In this document: positions 9,531-21,026 of the stretch, one piece after another
Numbering within the stretch: the first letter of the stretch is position 1
How the letters are laid out: each line of letters opens with the position of its first letter
Source: Streptococcus suis 10581
GTDB lineage: Bacteria; Bacillota; Bacilli; Lactobacillales; Streptococcaceae
Assembly (NCBI GenBank): GCA_000440235.1
Contig: ALKQ01000014.1
Span: 1 to 41,884, forward strand
Direction: 5' to 3'
DNA: 41,884 nt
Notes under the pieces: generated by a model
Seen by the model: only the letters and a program-made list of their open reading frames with translations
Told to the model about the DNA's origin: nothing
The model's database searches: none
Translations under genes and position numbers: made by a program

Positions 9531-10202
9531 TTATTCAAAGAATGCTGAGCCAATTCTCACATATGTAGCTCCGTGAGCAATGGCGCGTTCAAAGTCCCCA
9601 CTCATTCCCATACTTAACTCTGTAAAGGGCATACGTGGTAAGTTCCTTGTAGCTAGTTCTTCTTGGATTTCCTGCATTTTAGAAAAAATCTCGTCTAATT
9701 CATCATCTGTAGCATCAATCGGTGCCATCGTCATCAATCCAACAAGTTCAATGTTCTCCAATAAACTAATTTCAGCAAGTGCCGTATCAATCTCAGATAC
9801 TGCAAAGCCATGCTTACTCTCCTCACCGGAAACGTTGACTTGGAGGAAACACTTGACTATTTTAGTCGCACGTTTATCTATTTCCTGAGCTAGTTTGACA
9901 GAGTCTAGGGCGTGGAAATAATCAACAAATGGAATAATGTCCTTGACCTTTCTTCTCTGTAAAGTCCCTATCAAATGCCAGGTCAATTGTTTGTCTGCTA
10001 AGGTATTATACTTTTCTAAGAACTGATCGACTCGATTTTCTCCAATATGGGTAATCCCAGTATTCACTAGCTGATTAGCAATAGAGCTGTCAACATATTT
10101 GGTGACAGCTATTACCTTTACTGATTCACTCGGACGACCTGCCTTCTCAGCAGCTTTTGCCACTGCTGAAAAGATAGCATCCTTATTCTTTTGAAAATTC
10201 AT
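9531..10202 (-). CDS. yggS: Pyridoxal phosphate homeostasis protein (YggS/PROSC family)
   Basis: Alanine-racemase-fold PLP-binding protein that buffers free PLP and affects amino-acid pools. The PLP lysine is K35 in VIAVTKYVD. The conserved segments [32 protein letters not shown] and [14 protein letters not shown] are present. At 223 aa it is full length. It begins 6 nt after the ftsZ stop without a clear ribosome site, suggesting coupling. Confidence 0.94.
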   Translation of the reverse strand: MNFQKNKDAIFSAVAKAAEKAGRPSESVKVIAVTKYVDSSIANQLVNTGITHIGENRVDQFLEKYNTLADKQLTWHLIGTLQRRKVKDIIPFVDYFHALDSVKLAQEIDKRATKIVKCFLQVNVSGEESKHGFAVSEIDTALAEISLLENIELVGLMTMAPIDATDDELDEIFSKMQEIQEELATRNLPRMPFTELSMGMSGDFERAIAHGATYVRIGSAFFE

Positions 10203-10208
10203 TTTAGT

Positions 10209-11441
<1,233 letters not shown>

Positions 11442-11463
11442 TTAAATCACCTTTTCTTTTCTC

Positions 11464-12843
11464 TTATTCAAACATGCTGCCAAATAAACCACGAATGCGA
11501 TCTGTGATGTTTCCCTTAGCAGCTGGACGAACTTCTTCTTCCTCATCATGGTAAGTAGGAGCAACTTGTTCCTCTACCTGATCAACTGTGTTCAATTCGT
11601 TCACGATTTCTCTTTGAATTGGCTGACTAATCCGAGGACGAGCAACAGGAATTTCAACTGGCTTATGTCTCAAGGTAGTTTCACCATTTACTGCATGTTG
11701 GGCAATATTTTCTACATCTTCTAACTCACCAACATACTCAACAAAGCTAATCACACTTGCAAATGCTGGATTGCGGATACCAATTTGATTTGGAACATAA
11801 AGTTTAGTGTTAACACCAAACACTTCTTGGGCCAATTCTGTAATTCCTGGTAAGATAGCACCACCACCTACAATAACAATGCCTCCTGGTAAATCTAGAG
11901 CACGTGTACGCTCCAAATCTTGTTTCACACGGTCAAAAATCTGACGTAAACGTGCCGCAATCACTTCTGAAAGGTAGCGCTCGGTCACTTCAACTGGAGC
12001 GTTTTCTCCAATCACGTCAACAGTGAATTTTTCCTTATCACTTGCATCTTGCGGATAAGCAATGCCGTAGTTGTATTTCAAATTTTCAGCAATACTCTTT
12101 GAAGTTGTCAATACTTTTGAAATATCGTTTGTGATGTAATCTCCACCTTCTTGGTAGATGTTTGTATATTGCAACTCTTGGCCACGCATAACAGCCACAG
12201 TCGTTTGACCGCCACCAAGATCAATGACAGTCGCACCAAACTCACGTTCACCTTCATTCAATACAGAGCGAGTTAGTGCCAACGGAGAAATTACAATATT
12301 TTCAACTTGGACACCTGCACGCTCCACCGTTTTACGAAGATTGTGAAGAATGGTACGTGGTCCTGTGTACAGCATACCACGCATTTCCAAGCGAATTCCC
12401 ATCATTCCACGAGGGTCCTTAATGCCTTGGAATCCATCGACAGTGAACTCTTCTGGAATAAATGAAATCACTTCGCGTTCCGGAGTCATACTCTTCGTCA
12501 ATGCTGATTTTACAACATTCTCAACATCCAAGTCTGTAATTTCTTGTGAATCTGTTGTAACAGGAATCATCCCTTGAGTCGGTTCAATCTGAAGAAGGTT
12601 GGCAGGTAATCCAACATTTACCTTTTCAATGCGGATACCTGACTTTTCTTCTGCCTGCTCGATCGCTTTTTTAATCGCTCCAGCAGCCACCTCAATATTT
12701 ACAATAATTCCATCTTTGACGCCAGCACTTTTTACATTGCTGACCCCAATCACATTCATTTCGTTATCAATATATTCTGCAACCAAGACTTTAACGGAGC
12801 TTGTACCAATATCTAATCCCGTAAAAAAGCCGTTTCTAGCCAT
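11464..12843 (-). CDS. ftsA: Cell division protein FtsA
   Basis: Actin-like ATPase that tethers FtsZ to the membrane. It starts with GLDIGTSSVKVLVAE (phosphate-1 motif) and has FGATVIDLGGGQTTVAV (phosphate-2) and IVIVGGGAILPGI (adenosine motif). It ends in an amphipathic membrane helix (ITDRIRGLFGSMFE). The 459-aa length is typical of streptococci, with a low-complexity linker before the helix. Its promoter is in the 152-bp gap after divIB. Confidence 0.97.
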   Translation of the reverse strand: MARNGFFTGLDIGTSSVKVLVAEYIDNEMNVIGVSNVKSAGVKDGIIVNIEVAAGAIKKAIEQAEEKSGIRIEKVNVGLPANLLQIEPTQGMIPVTTDSQEITDLDVENVVKSALTKSMTPEREVISFIPEEFTVDGFQGIKDPRGMMGIRLEMRGMLYTGPRTILHNLRKTVERAGVQVENIVISPLALTRSVLNEGEREFGATVIDLGGGQTTVAVMRGQELQYTNIYQEGGDYITNDISKVLTTSKSIAENLKYNYGIAYPQDASDKEKFTVDVIGENAPVEVTERYLSEVIAARLRQIFDRVKQDLERTRALDLPGGIVIVGGGAILPGITELAQEVFGVNTKLYVPNQIGIRNPAFASVISFVEYVGELEDVENIAQHAVNGETTLRHKPVEIPVARPRISQPIQREIVNELNTVDQVEEQVAPTYHDEEEEVRPAAKGNITDRIRGLFGSMFE

Positions 12844-12919
12844 TCTATCAGTCCTCTCTTACTTCCAACTTTAACAAATCATCTTCCATTTTGAAAAATA
12901 GTATAATTAGTCATCATTC

Positions 12920-12928
12920 ATTATACCA
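12920..12928 (-). promoter_or_regulatory. ftsA-ftsZ promoter, extended -10
   Basis: On the minus strand TGGTATAAT (12928-12920), a TG-extended -10, in the AT-rich gap between divIB and ftsA. A second TATAAT lies 11 bases upstream, and a TATACT lies downstream near 12900. No good -35 was found for any of them. The leader would be about 70 nt. Confidence 0.6.
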
Positions 12929-12995
12929 TATTATATCGAATTATGGTGTTTTTAAAGGATTTTTTTATTACTTTTTCTTTACAAAATTATCTATT

Positions 12996-14078
12996 TCAGC
13001 TTGCATATCTATAAATACCAACTTCCATATCAATTGTCGTTGGAACTGTCACTTCTGCCGCTATTTTTGTATAGTAAGGCAACTTCTGGCTAATCTCACT
13101 CAACGGAACTAAAACCGTGTTTCCATCTGCCATATTGAGTGTCAGCAAATCCGCGGTCACTTTACTTGGCGTTAAATTTATTGTCTGAATAGCAGAACGA
13201 ATTCCTGCATCTATTTTACCCAATTCAATGGCCAGTTCCTTGATTAATTCCTTGTCGGATAAATTAATCGTTGTGTAGCCTTCTGGCAAAGAATCCTGTG
13301 AAATCGGCTCTCCGCCAACCTCTCCACTAGACAATACTGGATACCACTGACTTTGTTGCTGAATGTAACCTATGATAGCGTATTCTTTAATTTGAATCGT
13401 AAAGGTAGCTGGAAACTGGAACTTGATTGTCGCTGTCTCAACTGACGAACTATTCTTCTTAATATTCTTTGCGTAAGCATCTGCATGCAAAGCTATAGTC
13501 ACATTGTAATCATCCGGAGAGATAAGGCTATAATTTTCTACTTGCTCAGCAGTTAGTCGCTCATTTCCGACAACCTCTATTTGTTTTTTCTTGCTGGTTG
13601 GAGAAATAAAATACAAGGCTAGAGCTGCCAGTAACAAACTCGTCACAAGAACTGGAATAGCTTTCCAGACTACTTTGGAAGGAATATCAACTTTTAAAGG
13701 CTGGACCTTTTTCTCTGTTTCTGTCTTGGATTCCAGACTCTCTTGTCTTCTGTTTATTCCCTGAAAAAGGCCCCTTTTACTCTTTTTAGCTTCTGGGATC
13801 TTCTGTTCTGTCTGCCCCTCGTCAACTGCCTGAATATCTGCCTCATCTTTATGAGCAAGGTAGGCTTGGTGGCGTGCTTTCCATTGTTCGAAAAAGGCAC
13901 TTTTTTCATCATCCGAAGCAGTCATCTCAGGTATGTCTACATCCGTAGAAAGCCCTTTTTCTTCGGCTAATACAGATTCTTTCTCTGCTGGTGAAATTTG
14001 CTCTGAATCCAATTCTATTTGGGATGCCTGTTCCACTTCTAGCACTGATTCTTCTACATTTGAATCTTTTTCCGTCAT
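12996..14078 (-). CDS. divIB: Cell division protein DivIB/FtsQ
   Basis: Bitopic divisome protein. There is an acidic cytoplasmic region of about 135 residues, one membrane segment (IPVLVTSLLLAALALYFI, about 143-160), then an extracytoplasmic POTRA domain beginning KKKQIEVVGNERLTAEQVENYS and the DivIB/FtsQ beta domain. At 360 aa it has the long streptococcal N-terminus. It starts 5 nt after murG with GGGAAGGTAGG as ribosome site, and is the last gene of murD-murG-divIB. Confidence 0.94.
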   Translation of the reverse strand: MTEKDSNVEESVLEVEQASQIELDSEQISPAEKESVLAEEKGLSTDVDIPEMTASDDEKSAFFEQWKARHQAYLAHKDEADIQAVDEGQTEQKIPEAKKSKRGLFQGINRRQESLESKTETEKKVQPLKVDIPSKVVWKAIPVLVTSLLLAALALYFISPTSKKKQIEVVGNERLTAEQVENYSLISPDDYNVTIALHADAYAKNIKKNSSSVETATIKFQFPATFTIQIKEYAIIGYIQQQSQWYPVLSSGEVGGEPISQDSLPEGYTTINLSDKELIKELAIELGKIDAGIRSAIQTINLTPSKVTADLLTLNMADGNTVLVPLSEISQKLPYYTKIAAEVTVPTTIDMEVGIYRYAS

Positions 14079-14083
14079 AGAAC

Positions 14084-15148
14084 CTACCTTCCCATATCTT
14101 CTCTAAGCAAATTGTAAAAACTATCTACTGACTGAATTTCATTAGAATTTGCCATGTTTTGGATATAAAATTCCTTATGTTTCAATAGCTCATCGACTTC
14201 TACTAACAGGCTGGCAAATGTCAATTGACTTTCATCAATCTGCTTAGAATATCCCTTTTTCTCTGCATAGAGAGCATTTTCAATCTGATCCCCTCGACTG
14301 GCCTGTCGTCCTAGAGGCACAATCAAATGGAGTTGTTGCATGGCAATCAACTCAAACAGAGTATTGGAACCACCACGGGTAATAACGACATCCGCTAAAT
14401 CCATCAACGGTTGATAAAGTTCTGTTACATAGTCAACTCTATATAGGTTTTTATCTAATTGGTTGAGACTACTATCCCCTGTCAAGTTGATAATATTGAA
14501 TCGTTCGGTCAGAGCAGCACTATTCTGACTGATTAAATCATTAAAGACCTTAGCACCGCCCGAACCACCTACAAACAGTAGGGTCGGTAGACTTTTATCG
14601 AAGTGACTGAGAATTTCTGGCAACTGGATTGGTGTAACTTTGTCATTCGTTTGCCCCACTTTTGTAACCGCACCAACATGTTTTACTTTAGTCAAGCTGG
14701 CAGGTTGCTCAAAAGTACTATACATGGTTGTCGCAAATTTATAAGCTATTTTATTGGCCAATCCCATTGTTAAGTCTGATTCATGGATAAAGACCGGAAC
14801 CCGCAGCAAATTAGCAGCAATAACTGGCGGAACCGATACAAACCCACCTTTTGAAAAAAGAGCTTGCGGACGAATTTTAGCAATAATGGCCAAGGATTGA
14901 AGTACACCGAAACCGACTTTAAACACGTCCAACATATTTTGGAAAGAGAAATAACGGCGCAATTTCCCAGTCGAAATAGAATGAAAATGGACATCTAAAC
15001 CTGATTTCACAACCTGCTCATGCTCAATACCGTTCCCATCACCAATATAGTGGACTTCCCAGCCTTCTTCCAAAAATCGCGGAATCAAGAGGAGATTGAG
15101 CGTCACGTGCCCAACAGTCCCTCCGCCTGTAAAAACAATTTTTTTCAT
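14084..15148 (-). CDS. murG: UDP-GlcNAc--lipid I GlcNAc transferase MurG
   Basis: GT28 glycosyltransferase that makes lipid II at the cytoplasmic membrane face. It begins with the glycine-rich loop GGGTVGHV, a streptococcal variant of GGTGGH. Further family motifs are [28 protein letters not shown] and [15 protein letters not shown]. The C-terminal UDP-binding region contains [20 protein letters not shown]. At 354 aa it is full length. It starts 2 nt after murD (TAATCATG). Confidence 0.96.
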   Translation of the reverse strand: MKKIVFTGGGTVGHVTLNLLLIPRFLEEGWEVHYIGDGNGIEHEQVVKSGLDVHFHSISTGKLRRYFSFQNMLDVFKVGFGVLQSLAIIAKIRPQALFSKGGFVSVPPVIAANLLRVPVFIHESDLTMGLANKIAYKFATTMYSTFEQPASLTKVKHVGAVTKVGQTNDKVTPIQLPEILSHFDKSLPTLLFVGGSGGAKVFNDLISQNSAALTERFNIINLTGDSSLNQLDKNLYRVDYVTELYQPLMDLADVVITRGGSNTLFELIAMQQLHLIVPLGRQASRGDQIENALYAEKKGYSKQIDESQLTFASLLVEVDELLKHKEFYIQNMANSNEIQSVDSFYNLLREDMGR

Positions 15149-15150
15149 GA

Positions 15151-16500
15151 TTATTTCAACTCCTCAAAGGTCTGTAAGAAGACGTCGCCACGCACTTCAA
15201 AATTGGCATACATATCCCAGCTTGCATTGGCTGGACTTAAAAGGACAATATCTCCTTTTTCCGCAATGGCAAAGGCTTTTCTAGTCGCATCCGCAATATC
15301 GAGAGCTTCTATCGTTCCCACTTCTGCCTTATCTGCTGCACGTTGAACACGGGGAGCTGATTGTCCAAGGATGACCATGTTCTTCAAGCCAATTAAATCA
15401 GGTACTAATTCATCAAATTCATTGCCACGGTCCAAGCCACCTGCAATCAAAATGACCTTGCTATTGTCAAACCCTGAAAGAGCTTTTTGAGTCGCCAAGA
15501 TATTGGTAGACTTACTGTCGTTATAGAAGGAAACGCCATTAATCTCACCTACAAATTGCAAGCGGTGTTTGACACCTCCAAAGGCAGACAAACTTTCCTG
15601 AATCGCTTGGTGGCCTACTCCCAACAATTTTGCAACCACAATGGTTGCCAAGGCATTTTCAACATTGTGTGAACCTGGAACACCAATTTGGTCAGCATCC
15701 ATGATGTATTCACCCTTGAAATAGAGTTTTCCATCTGCCAAATAAGCTCCATCAACTACTTCCAGCGTAGAAAAAGGAACTACAGTTGCTTTGGTCTGTC
15801 CAGCCAATTCCTTAGCTTCTTTCTGGTTGAAGTTGAGCACTACAAAATCCTCAGCCGTCATCTGACGCTGAATCATCCATTTAGCTGCTACGTAGTCTTC
15901 AAAAGTCCCGTGATAATCAATATGACTGGCAATGAGATTGGTCACAACGGCGATATGCGGACGGAAAGATTCTGTCCCCATTAACTGGAAAGACGATAAT
16001 TCCATGACCAAGGTATCCTCTGCAGTCGCAGTTTGAGCGACCGAAGATGCTGGGTAACCAATATTTCCACATAATTTTGCAGGTTTATTTCCAGCATTCA
16101 AGACTTCTGCAATCATGGTCGTTGTCGTTGTCTTGCCGTTCGAACCTGTAATCCCCACGATTGGAGCATCTGATACCAAGTAGGCCAATTCAACCTCTGT
16201 CCATACTGGAATTCCTTTGCCAATTGCTTTTTCAACCATAGGATTATCATAGCGAATTCCTGGATTTTTTACCATCAAAGCGAAATCTTCATCCAATAAT
16301 TCCAAGGGATGGCTCCCGCAAATAACACGGATACCATCTTCCAACAAAGATTGAGCAGTCGGATTTTCTTCAAAAGCCTTTCCATCGTTAACAGTGACGA
16401 TAGCACCCAATTTATCTAGGAGACGGGCTGCAGATTCCCCTGATTTAGCTAAGCCTAGCACTAACACTTTCTTATTTTTTACAATATCAACCATCTTCAT
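15151..16500 (-). CDS. murD: UDP-N-acetylmuramoylalanine--D-glutamate ligase
   Basis: Mur ligase adding D-Glu to UDP-MurNAc-L-Ala. The N-terminal Rossmann-like segment is [17 protein letters not shown], and the ATP loop is [11 protein letters not shown] (116-126). The central domain ends before [23 protein letters not shown], and the C-terminal domain has [10 protein letters not shown]. At 449 aa the length is normal. The first ATG is preferred over M3 because AAAGG lies eight bases upstream. It is the first gene of murD-murG-divIB. Confidence 0.97.
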   Translation of the reverse strand: MKMVDIVKNKKVLVLGLAKSGESAARLLDKLGAIVTVNDGKAFEENPTAQSLLEDGIRVICGSHPLELLDEDFALMVKNPGIRYDNPMVEKAIGKGIPVWTEVELAYLVSDAPIVGITGSNGKTTTTTMIAEVLNAGNKPAKLCGNIGYPASSVAQTATAEDTLVMELSSFQLMGTESFRPHIAVVTNLIASHIDYHGTFEDYVAAKWMIQRQMTAEDFVVLNFNQKEAKELAGQTKATVVPFSTLEVVDGAYLADGKLYFKGEYIMDADQIGVPGSHNVENALATIVVAKLLGVGHQAIQESLSAFGGVKHRLQFVGEINGVSFYNDSKSTNILATQKALSGFDNSKVILIAGGLDRGNEFDELVPDLIGLKNMVILGQSAPRVQRAADKAEVGTIEALDIADATRKAFAIAEKGDIVLLSPANASWDMYANFEVRGDVFLQTFEELK

Positions 16501-16528
16501 CTCAAATACCTTTACTTTCTAACACCTT

Positions 16529-16557
16529 ATTTTACCCTTTACGAAGACCTTTTTCAA
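16529..16557 (-). promoter_or_regulatory. murD-murG-divIB promoter
   Basis: On the minus strand TTGAAA (16557-16552), a 17-nt spacer and TAAAAT (16534-16529). It lies immediately downstream of the DUF3165 gene terminator and about 30 nt before murD, so it defines an independent transcription unit. Confidence 0.82.
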
Positions 16558-16568
16558 GCCAGAGGACA

Positions 16569-16593
16569 GAAAAACCGACGCAAAGCGTCGGTT
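16569..16593 (-). terminator. Terminator of typA-DUF3165
   Basis: Perfect 9-bp stem AACCGACGC/GCGTCGGTT (16593-16585 with 16581-16573), loop TTT, followed by T-rich sequence. It begins 4 nt after the stop codon of the 96-aa gene. Confidence 0.9.
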
Positions 16594-16597
16594 AATT

Positions 16598-16888
16598 TCA
16601 TCTATATCTATAAGGACCAGGTCGCTCTGTTCTCCTCTGCCTGTCTTTCGGTTCTTTATCGAGATAATAAATATCCCGCATCGCCCAAAAACCAATCAGA
16701 ATCATTAGTAGACCAACCCAAATTTCCTTTGAAAATTGCATGATTCTTAAAAATCCAAGTACCAAGGCAATCGCTAATGCTACCAGTAAAAATACTGCCG
16801 CAATCAAATTCATAGTCCCCTTAATATTGCGAGGTGCCACAAATATATAAAAAAGTACTAACATGATGGCGAGGATTAAATAAAACAT
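16598..16888 (-). CDS. DUF3165 family small membrane protein
   Basis: 96 aa with three predicted membrane helices (about 1-16, 24-46, 54-70) and a basic, Arg-rich C-terminal tail. I recognise it as a Streptococcus protein of the DUF3165 type that usually lies between typA and murD; its function is unknown. CTAGGAG precedes the ATG, 17 nt after typA, so it is co-transcribed with typA and ends at a strong terminator. Confidence 0.82.
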   Translation of the reverse strand: MFYLILAIMLVLFYIFVAPRNIKGTMNLIAAVFLLVALAIALVLGFLRIMQFSKEIWVGLLMILIGFWAMRDIYYLDKEPKDRQRRTERPGPYRYR

Positions 16889-16905
16889 GCTTCTTCTCCT
16901 AGAAA

Positions 16906-18753
16906 TTATTCCTCAGTCGCTAATTTTTTCTTCTTCGCAGCCTTATCACGCTCTGCCTTGTTCAAGATTTGCTTACGAAGACGGATTGATTCTGGCGTTA
17001 CTTCCATGTATTCATCATCGTTCAAGAATTCTAGTGATTCTTCAAGAGTCAAGATACGTGGTGTCTTAATTACAGACGTTTGGTCTTTGGTTGCTGAACG
17101 AACGTTGGTCATTTGTTTAGCAGTCGTAATGTTAACGGTCAAGTCATTTTCACGTGAGTTTTCACCGATAATCATTCCTTCATAAACCTCAGTACCTGGG
17201 TTGACAAAGATTGTACCACGCTCTTCGATACGCATGATTGAGTATGTTGTTGCCTTACCTTGATCGATAGAAACTAGGGCACCACGGTGACGACCACCGA
17301 TCTCACCTTGAACAACTGGCAAGTATTGGTCGAAAGTATGGTTCATGATACCATAACCACGAGTCATTGAAAGGAACTCTGTTGAATAACCAATCAACCC
17401 ACGCGCAGGCACAAGGAAAACAAGACGAGTTTGACCATTACCTGTCGCAACCATATCCAACATATCACCCTTACGCTCAGATAGGGATTGGATAACAGAA
17501 CCTTGGTATTCTTCTGGAGTATCGATTTGCACGCGCTCGAATGGCTCCATCTTCACGCCATCGATTTCCTTGATGATAACTTCTGGACGTGATACTTGAA
17601 GCTCATAGCCCTCACGGCGCATGGTTTCAATCAAGATAGACAAGTGCAATTCACCACGACCTGAAACAGTCCATTTATCTGGAGAGTCAGTAGGGTCAAC
17701 ACGGAGAGAAACGTCTGTTTGCAACTCAGCCAAAAGGCGCTCTTCGATTTTACGTGATGTTACCCATTTACCTTCACGACCTGCAAATGGTGAGTTGTTG
17801 ACCAAGAAAGTCATTTGAAGAGTTGGCTCATCGATACGAAGAACTGGAAGGGGCTCAACCGCATCTGTTGGTGTTACAGTTTCACCAACGAAGATGTCTT
17901 CCATACCAGAAACAGCAATCAAATCACCAGCTTTTGCTTCTTGGATTTCTTTACGCTCAAGGCCGAAGAAACCAAAGAGTTTCGTAACACGGAAGTTTTT
18001 AGTAGTGCCATCTAGTTTAGAAAGGGTAACTTGGTCACCAACTTTAACAGTTCCACGGAAGACACGACCGATACCGATACGACCTACGAAGTCGTTGTAG
18101 TCCAAAAGGGATACTTGGAACTGCAAAGGCTCATCTGAGTTATCCACTGGTGCAGGGATATGCTCAATGATGGTATCAAAGATTGGTGCCATTGTTTCTT
18201 CTTGGTCCGCTGGATTATCAGACAAAGATGAAGTTCCGTTGATAGCTGACGCGTAAACAACAGGGAATTCCAACTGGTCATCATCTGCACCGAGTTCGAT
18301 GAAGAGTTCGAGCACTTCATCTACAACTTCTTCTGGACGAGCAGATGGCTTGTCAATCTTGTTGACAACGACGATTGGTGTCAAGTTTTGCTCAAGGGCT
18401 TTTTTCAATACGAAACGAGTCTGCGGCATAGTACCTTCGTAGGCATCTACGACAAGGACAACACCGTCAACCATTTTCATGATACGCTCAACCTCACCAC
18501 CGAAGTCCGCGTGTCCTGGTGTGTCCATGATGTTGATACGAGTACCGTTGTAAGCTACGGCAGTGTTTTTAGCCAAGATAGTGATACCACGCTCTTTTTC
18601 GATGTCGTTTGAGTCCATGGCACGCTCATCCAATTGCGTACGCTCATCAAGGGTTTGAGATTGTTTCAATAATTCATCAACGAGGGTTGTTTTTCCGTGG
18701 TCAACGTGGGCAATAATGGCTACGTTACGGATGTCTTCTCTAAGTTTTGTCAT
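16906..18753 (-). CDS. typA: Ribosome-binding GTPase TypA/BipA
   Basis: Translational GTPase related to EF-G and LepA, involved in ribosome assembly and stress. G1 is AHVDHGKTT (15-23), G2 includes RGITI, G3 is [10 protein letters not shown] and G4 is NKIDKP. The BipA-specific C-terminal region contains [21 protein letters not shown]. At 615 aa it is full length, with a Lys-rich tail. AGAGGA lies shortly before the ATG. Confidence 0.97.
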   Translation of the reverse strand: MTKLREDIRNVAIIAHVDHGKTTLVDELLKQSQTLDERTQLDERAMDSNDIEKERGITILAKNTAVAYNGTRINIMDTPGHADFGGEVERIMKMVDGVVLVVDAYEGTMPQTRFVLKKALEQNLTPIVVVNKIDKPSARPEEVVDEVLELFIELGADDDQLEFPVVYASAINGTSSLSDNPADQEETMAPIFDTIIEHIPAPVDNSDEPLQFQVSLLDYNDFVGRIGIGRVFRGTVKVGDQVTLSKLDGTTKNFRVTKLFGFFGLERKEIQEAKAGDLIAVSGMEDIFVGETVTPTDAVEPLPVLRIDEPTLQMTFLVNNSPFAGREGKWVTSRKIEERLLAELQTDVSLRVDPTDSPDKWTVSGRGELHLSILIETMRREGYELQVSRPEVIIKEIDGVKMEPFERVQIDTPEEYQGSVIQSLSERKGDMLDMVATGNGQTRLVFLVPARGLIGYSTEFLSMTRGYGIMNHTFDQYLPVVQGEIGGRHRGALVSIDQGKATTYSIMRIEERGTIFVNPGTEVYEGMIIGENSRENDLTVNITTAKQMTNVRSATKDQTSVIKTPRILTLEESLEFLNDDEYMEVTPESIRLRKQILNKAERDKAAKKKKLATEE

Positions 18754-18786
18754 AATATCCTCTATATATTTTAATTTAACTAAAAA

Positions 18787-18795
18787 AGTATATCA
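18787..18795 (-). promoter_or_regulatory. typA promoter, extended -10
   Basis: TGATATACT on the minus strand (18795-18787), a TG-extended -10 with only a weak -35 (GTGATT, 17-nt spacer). The leader is about 30 nt. Confidence 0.6.
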
Positions 18796-18859
18796 TAGAT
18801 TGGCGCAAAAATCACAGATAATCTTGTTGTAAATGTTTTCAGGCAGTTGATTGAGAAGA

Positions 18860-18888
18860 AAAAGAAAAGAGATTGAAAATCAACCTCT
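18860..18888 (-). terminator. Terminator of asnA
   Basis: Stem AGAGGTTGA/TCAATCTCT (18888-18880 with 18876-18868, one G-T wobble), loop TTT, followed by TTTTCTTTTT. It overlaps the last base of the asnA stop codon. Confidence 0.85.
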
Positions 18889-19880
18889 TACAAAATATTT
18901 TCAAAACTATCTCGCACTTCCTGTGGCCAAACACTGGACTGGACTTCACCGATATGTTTCTTACGAAGCAAGAACATGGCCAAACGGGATTGACCGATAC
19001 CGCCACCAATAGAAAGTGGGAAGAGACCATTCAAAAGGGCACGATGCCAATCAAATTCCAAACGATCTTCATCTCCTGTAATCGCCACTTGGCGCTTAAG
19101 CGCTTCCTCGTCTACACGAATCCCCATTGAGGACAACTCAAAGGCTGAACCAAGTGCTTCGTTCCAAACCAAGATGTCCCCATTGAGTCCTTTGTAGCCT
19201 GCTTCAGATGGGCTTGTCCAGTCATCATAGTCTGGTGCACGTCCATCATGTGGTTTTCCATCTGCCAGTTCACCGCCGATACCAATTAGGAAAACTGCAC
19301 CGTATTCTTTGGCAACCACATTCTCACGCTCTTTTGGTGTCAAGTCTGGGAAGTTCTTGACCAGGTCCTCTGTGTGGATAAAGGTGATTTTCTTAGGCAA
19401 AACAGACTCAATGTCATAACGAGCCTCCACTGCCAACTCTGTCAGACGGATAGCCTTATAAATCTGCTCCACTGTTGCTTTCAAGTAAGCTAAATTCCGA
19501 CGACCATCAGGAATAACCTTTTCCCAGTCCCACTGATCCACATACACCGAGTGAATGGGATCCAAGGAATCCTCGTCAGGACGAAGAGCCTTCATGTGAA
19601 CAAAGAGCCCTTCTCCCTCATTAAAACCGAATCGAGCCAAGGTATGGCGCTTCCACTTAGCAAGTGAGTGAACCACTTCATAGGTCGCATCTGGAATCAG
19701 CTTCACATTAACAGTAACCGCATTCTCCACACCGGACAAATTATCCTGCATACCATCCCCGACACGACTCAAAATCGGCCCTTGCACTTCTACGATTTCT
19801 AGCTTGTCTTTCAAATACTGAGTGAATGTATTTTTGACGAAAGAAATCTCCTCTTGCTGATGAATGAAGCTTTTCTTCAT
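18888..19880 (-). CDS. asnA: Aspartate--ammonia ligase (asparagine synthetase A)
   Basis: Class II aaRS-like enzyme making asparagine from aspartate, ammonia and ATP. Conserved segments are [63 protein letters not shown] and [20 protein letters not shown]. At 330 aa it is exactly the family length. GAGGAGGTAAGG precedes the ATG. It has its own promoter and terminator. Confidence 0.97.
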   Translation of the reverse strand: MKKSFIHQQEEISFVKNTFTQYLKDKLEIVEVQGPILSRVGDGMQDNLSGVENAVTVNVKLIPDATYEVVHSLAKWKRHTLARFGFNEGEGLFVHMKALRPDEDSLDPIHSVYVDQWDWEKVIPDGRRNLAYLKATVEQIYKAIRLTELAVEARYDIESVLPKKITFIHTEDLVKNFPDLTPKERENVVAKEYGAVFLIGIGGELADGKPHDGRAPDYDDWTSPSEAGYKGLNGDILVWNEALGSAFELSSMGIRVDEEALKRQVAITGDEDRLEFDWHRALLNGLFPLSIGGGIGQSRLAMFLLRKKHIGEVQSSVWPQEVRDSFENIL

Positions 19881-19910
19881 ACCTTACCTCCTCGTAAATT
19901 TATACACCTT

Positions 19911-19938
19911 ATTATACTCTTTTTTACCTACTTGTAAA
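19911..19938 (-). promoter_or_regulatory. asnA promoter
   Basis: On the minus strand TTTACA (19938-19933), a 16-nt spacer and TATAAT (19916-19911). Confidence 0.82.
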
Positions 19939-19964
19939 GTCTTTTTATTAAATATTCTGATAAT

Positions 19965-21026
19965 TTAATGGAGGTTTTTCACTTCGGATGTCAGTACTTC
20001 TATCACGCCCTCTGTCAAGCGTCTAGGACCACGCACCGCCCTGACTCCCAAGTCCATCATGCGCACTCTCGGCAACACATCATCAGTTAGTTGAGCAAGC
20101 AATTCCACCTGCATGAGTTTCTTTTCTGTCGGAATATCTGACTCTCCGTGATTTTCCAAGTTTGCCCCCAAGACTCGACAAACATAGCGAATAGCCTGTA
20201 CAGGTGCCGTGACATAGATGGCTACGATGTCCCCAGCTTTAATGGTTGATTTTTGCGGCCAATAGACTACCTTATTTTCCGCAAACTCGGTATCAATATC
20301 ATAGACCTTTGGATTGGCTGGAATAACCCAGTAATCAGGCCCTTGCGCCGCCTTGTAGGATTTCGGTCCCACCAAATAACGACTTTTCTCAAGGAGGGCA
20401 AACACCGTCTGGTCCTCCACCGTATCATCCAGCAAGACCGACACCCAAGTCTTCTTTGACATATGGTAAGCCGGATAGATGCCCGACTGGCTTAGTAGCT
20501 CTGCTATTTCCCGACCGTCGACCTTGAGATTAACAATCTCCACTAACTCTCGGTCCGCACTACCATCCAGCTTTCCCTTCGATATTTGACTGACCAAGGC
20601 GTACCACTTGTTATTGTTGGGATGGCGAAATGCCCCATAGGTCGGCAACTTGGCAAAGGGATAGTCAGGAAGGTCGCCCCACTGCTCCTTGATGAGCTGA
20701 GCTAGACGGTTGCTTTGGTCTTTGGAAAATGGCAGAGCGACACAGCAGGCTTCCTCTACCCGATCCAAAATGGACTGATAAGCCTTACGCACCTGGCCCA
20801 CAAAAGCCCCAGCTGGCGCAGTCACCAGATGGGCGGTATAGACCTCCTCCATCTCACAATCCCAAACATAGGACGACAGCTGACCAGCCCCATCCACCTC
20901 CACCACCGCCTCAAACTGCCCCTCCATGAAGACCTCACGGTAGGTGTAACGATTGTTGGAGAGGATAAAACCGAAAGGAATGAGGGAGGGGAGGTGGATT
21001 TGTAGTTTGCTATTTACATTTGTCAT
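19965..21026 (-). CDS. MmcQ/YjbR domain protein with C-terminal EVE/PUA-like domain
   Basis: 353 aa. Residues about 120-216 match the YjbR/CyaY-fold MmcQ family: PFAKLPTYGAFRHPNNNKWYAL, the VEIVNLK strand, and GIYPAYHMSKKTWVSVLLDD. Residues about 231-300 (YWVIPANPKVYDIDTEF...GDIVAIYVTAPVQAIRYVCRV) look like an EVE/PUA-type fold, a group that includes readers of modified bases. The N-terminal 100 residues resemble a second, divergent MmcQ-like segment. Its ATG overlaps the TGA of the upstream endonuclease gene (ATGA), and AAAGG precedes the start, so the two are translationally coupled. An accessory role in modified-DNA recognition is inferred from domain and context. It could equally be a core gene beside an inserted R-M system. 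Confidence 0.75.
   Translation of the reverse strand: MTNVNSKLQIHLPSLIPFGFILSNNRYTYREVFMEGQFEAVVEVDGAGQLSSYVWDCEMEEVYTAHLVTAPAGAFVGQVRKAYQSILDRVEEACCVALPFSKDQSNRLAQLIKEQWGDLPDYPFAKLPTYGAFRHPNNNKWYALVSQISKGKLDGSADRELVEIVNLKVDGREIAELLSQSGIYPAYHMSKKTWVSVLLDDTVEDQTVFALLEKSRYLVGPKSYKAAQGPDYWVIPANPKVYDIDTEFAENKVVYWPQKSTIKAGDIVAIYVTAPVQAIRYVCRVLGANLENHGESDIPTEKKLMQVELLAQLTDDVLPRVRMMDLGVRAVRGPRRLTEGVIEVLTSEVKNLH

Noticed and set aside
9515..9553. Longer sepF start 13 codons upstream
   Set aside because: The longer start overlaps yggS, and the AGGAGG site is placed for the ATG at 9514.
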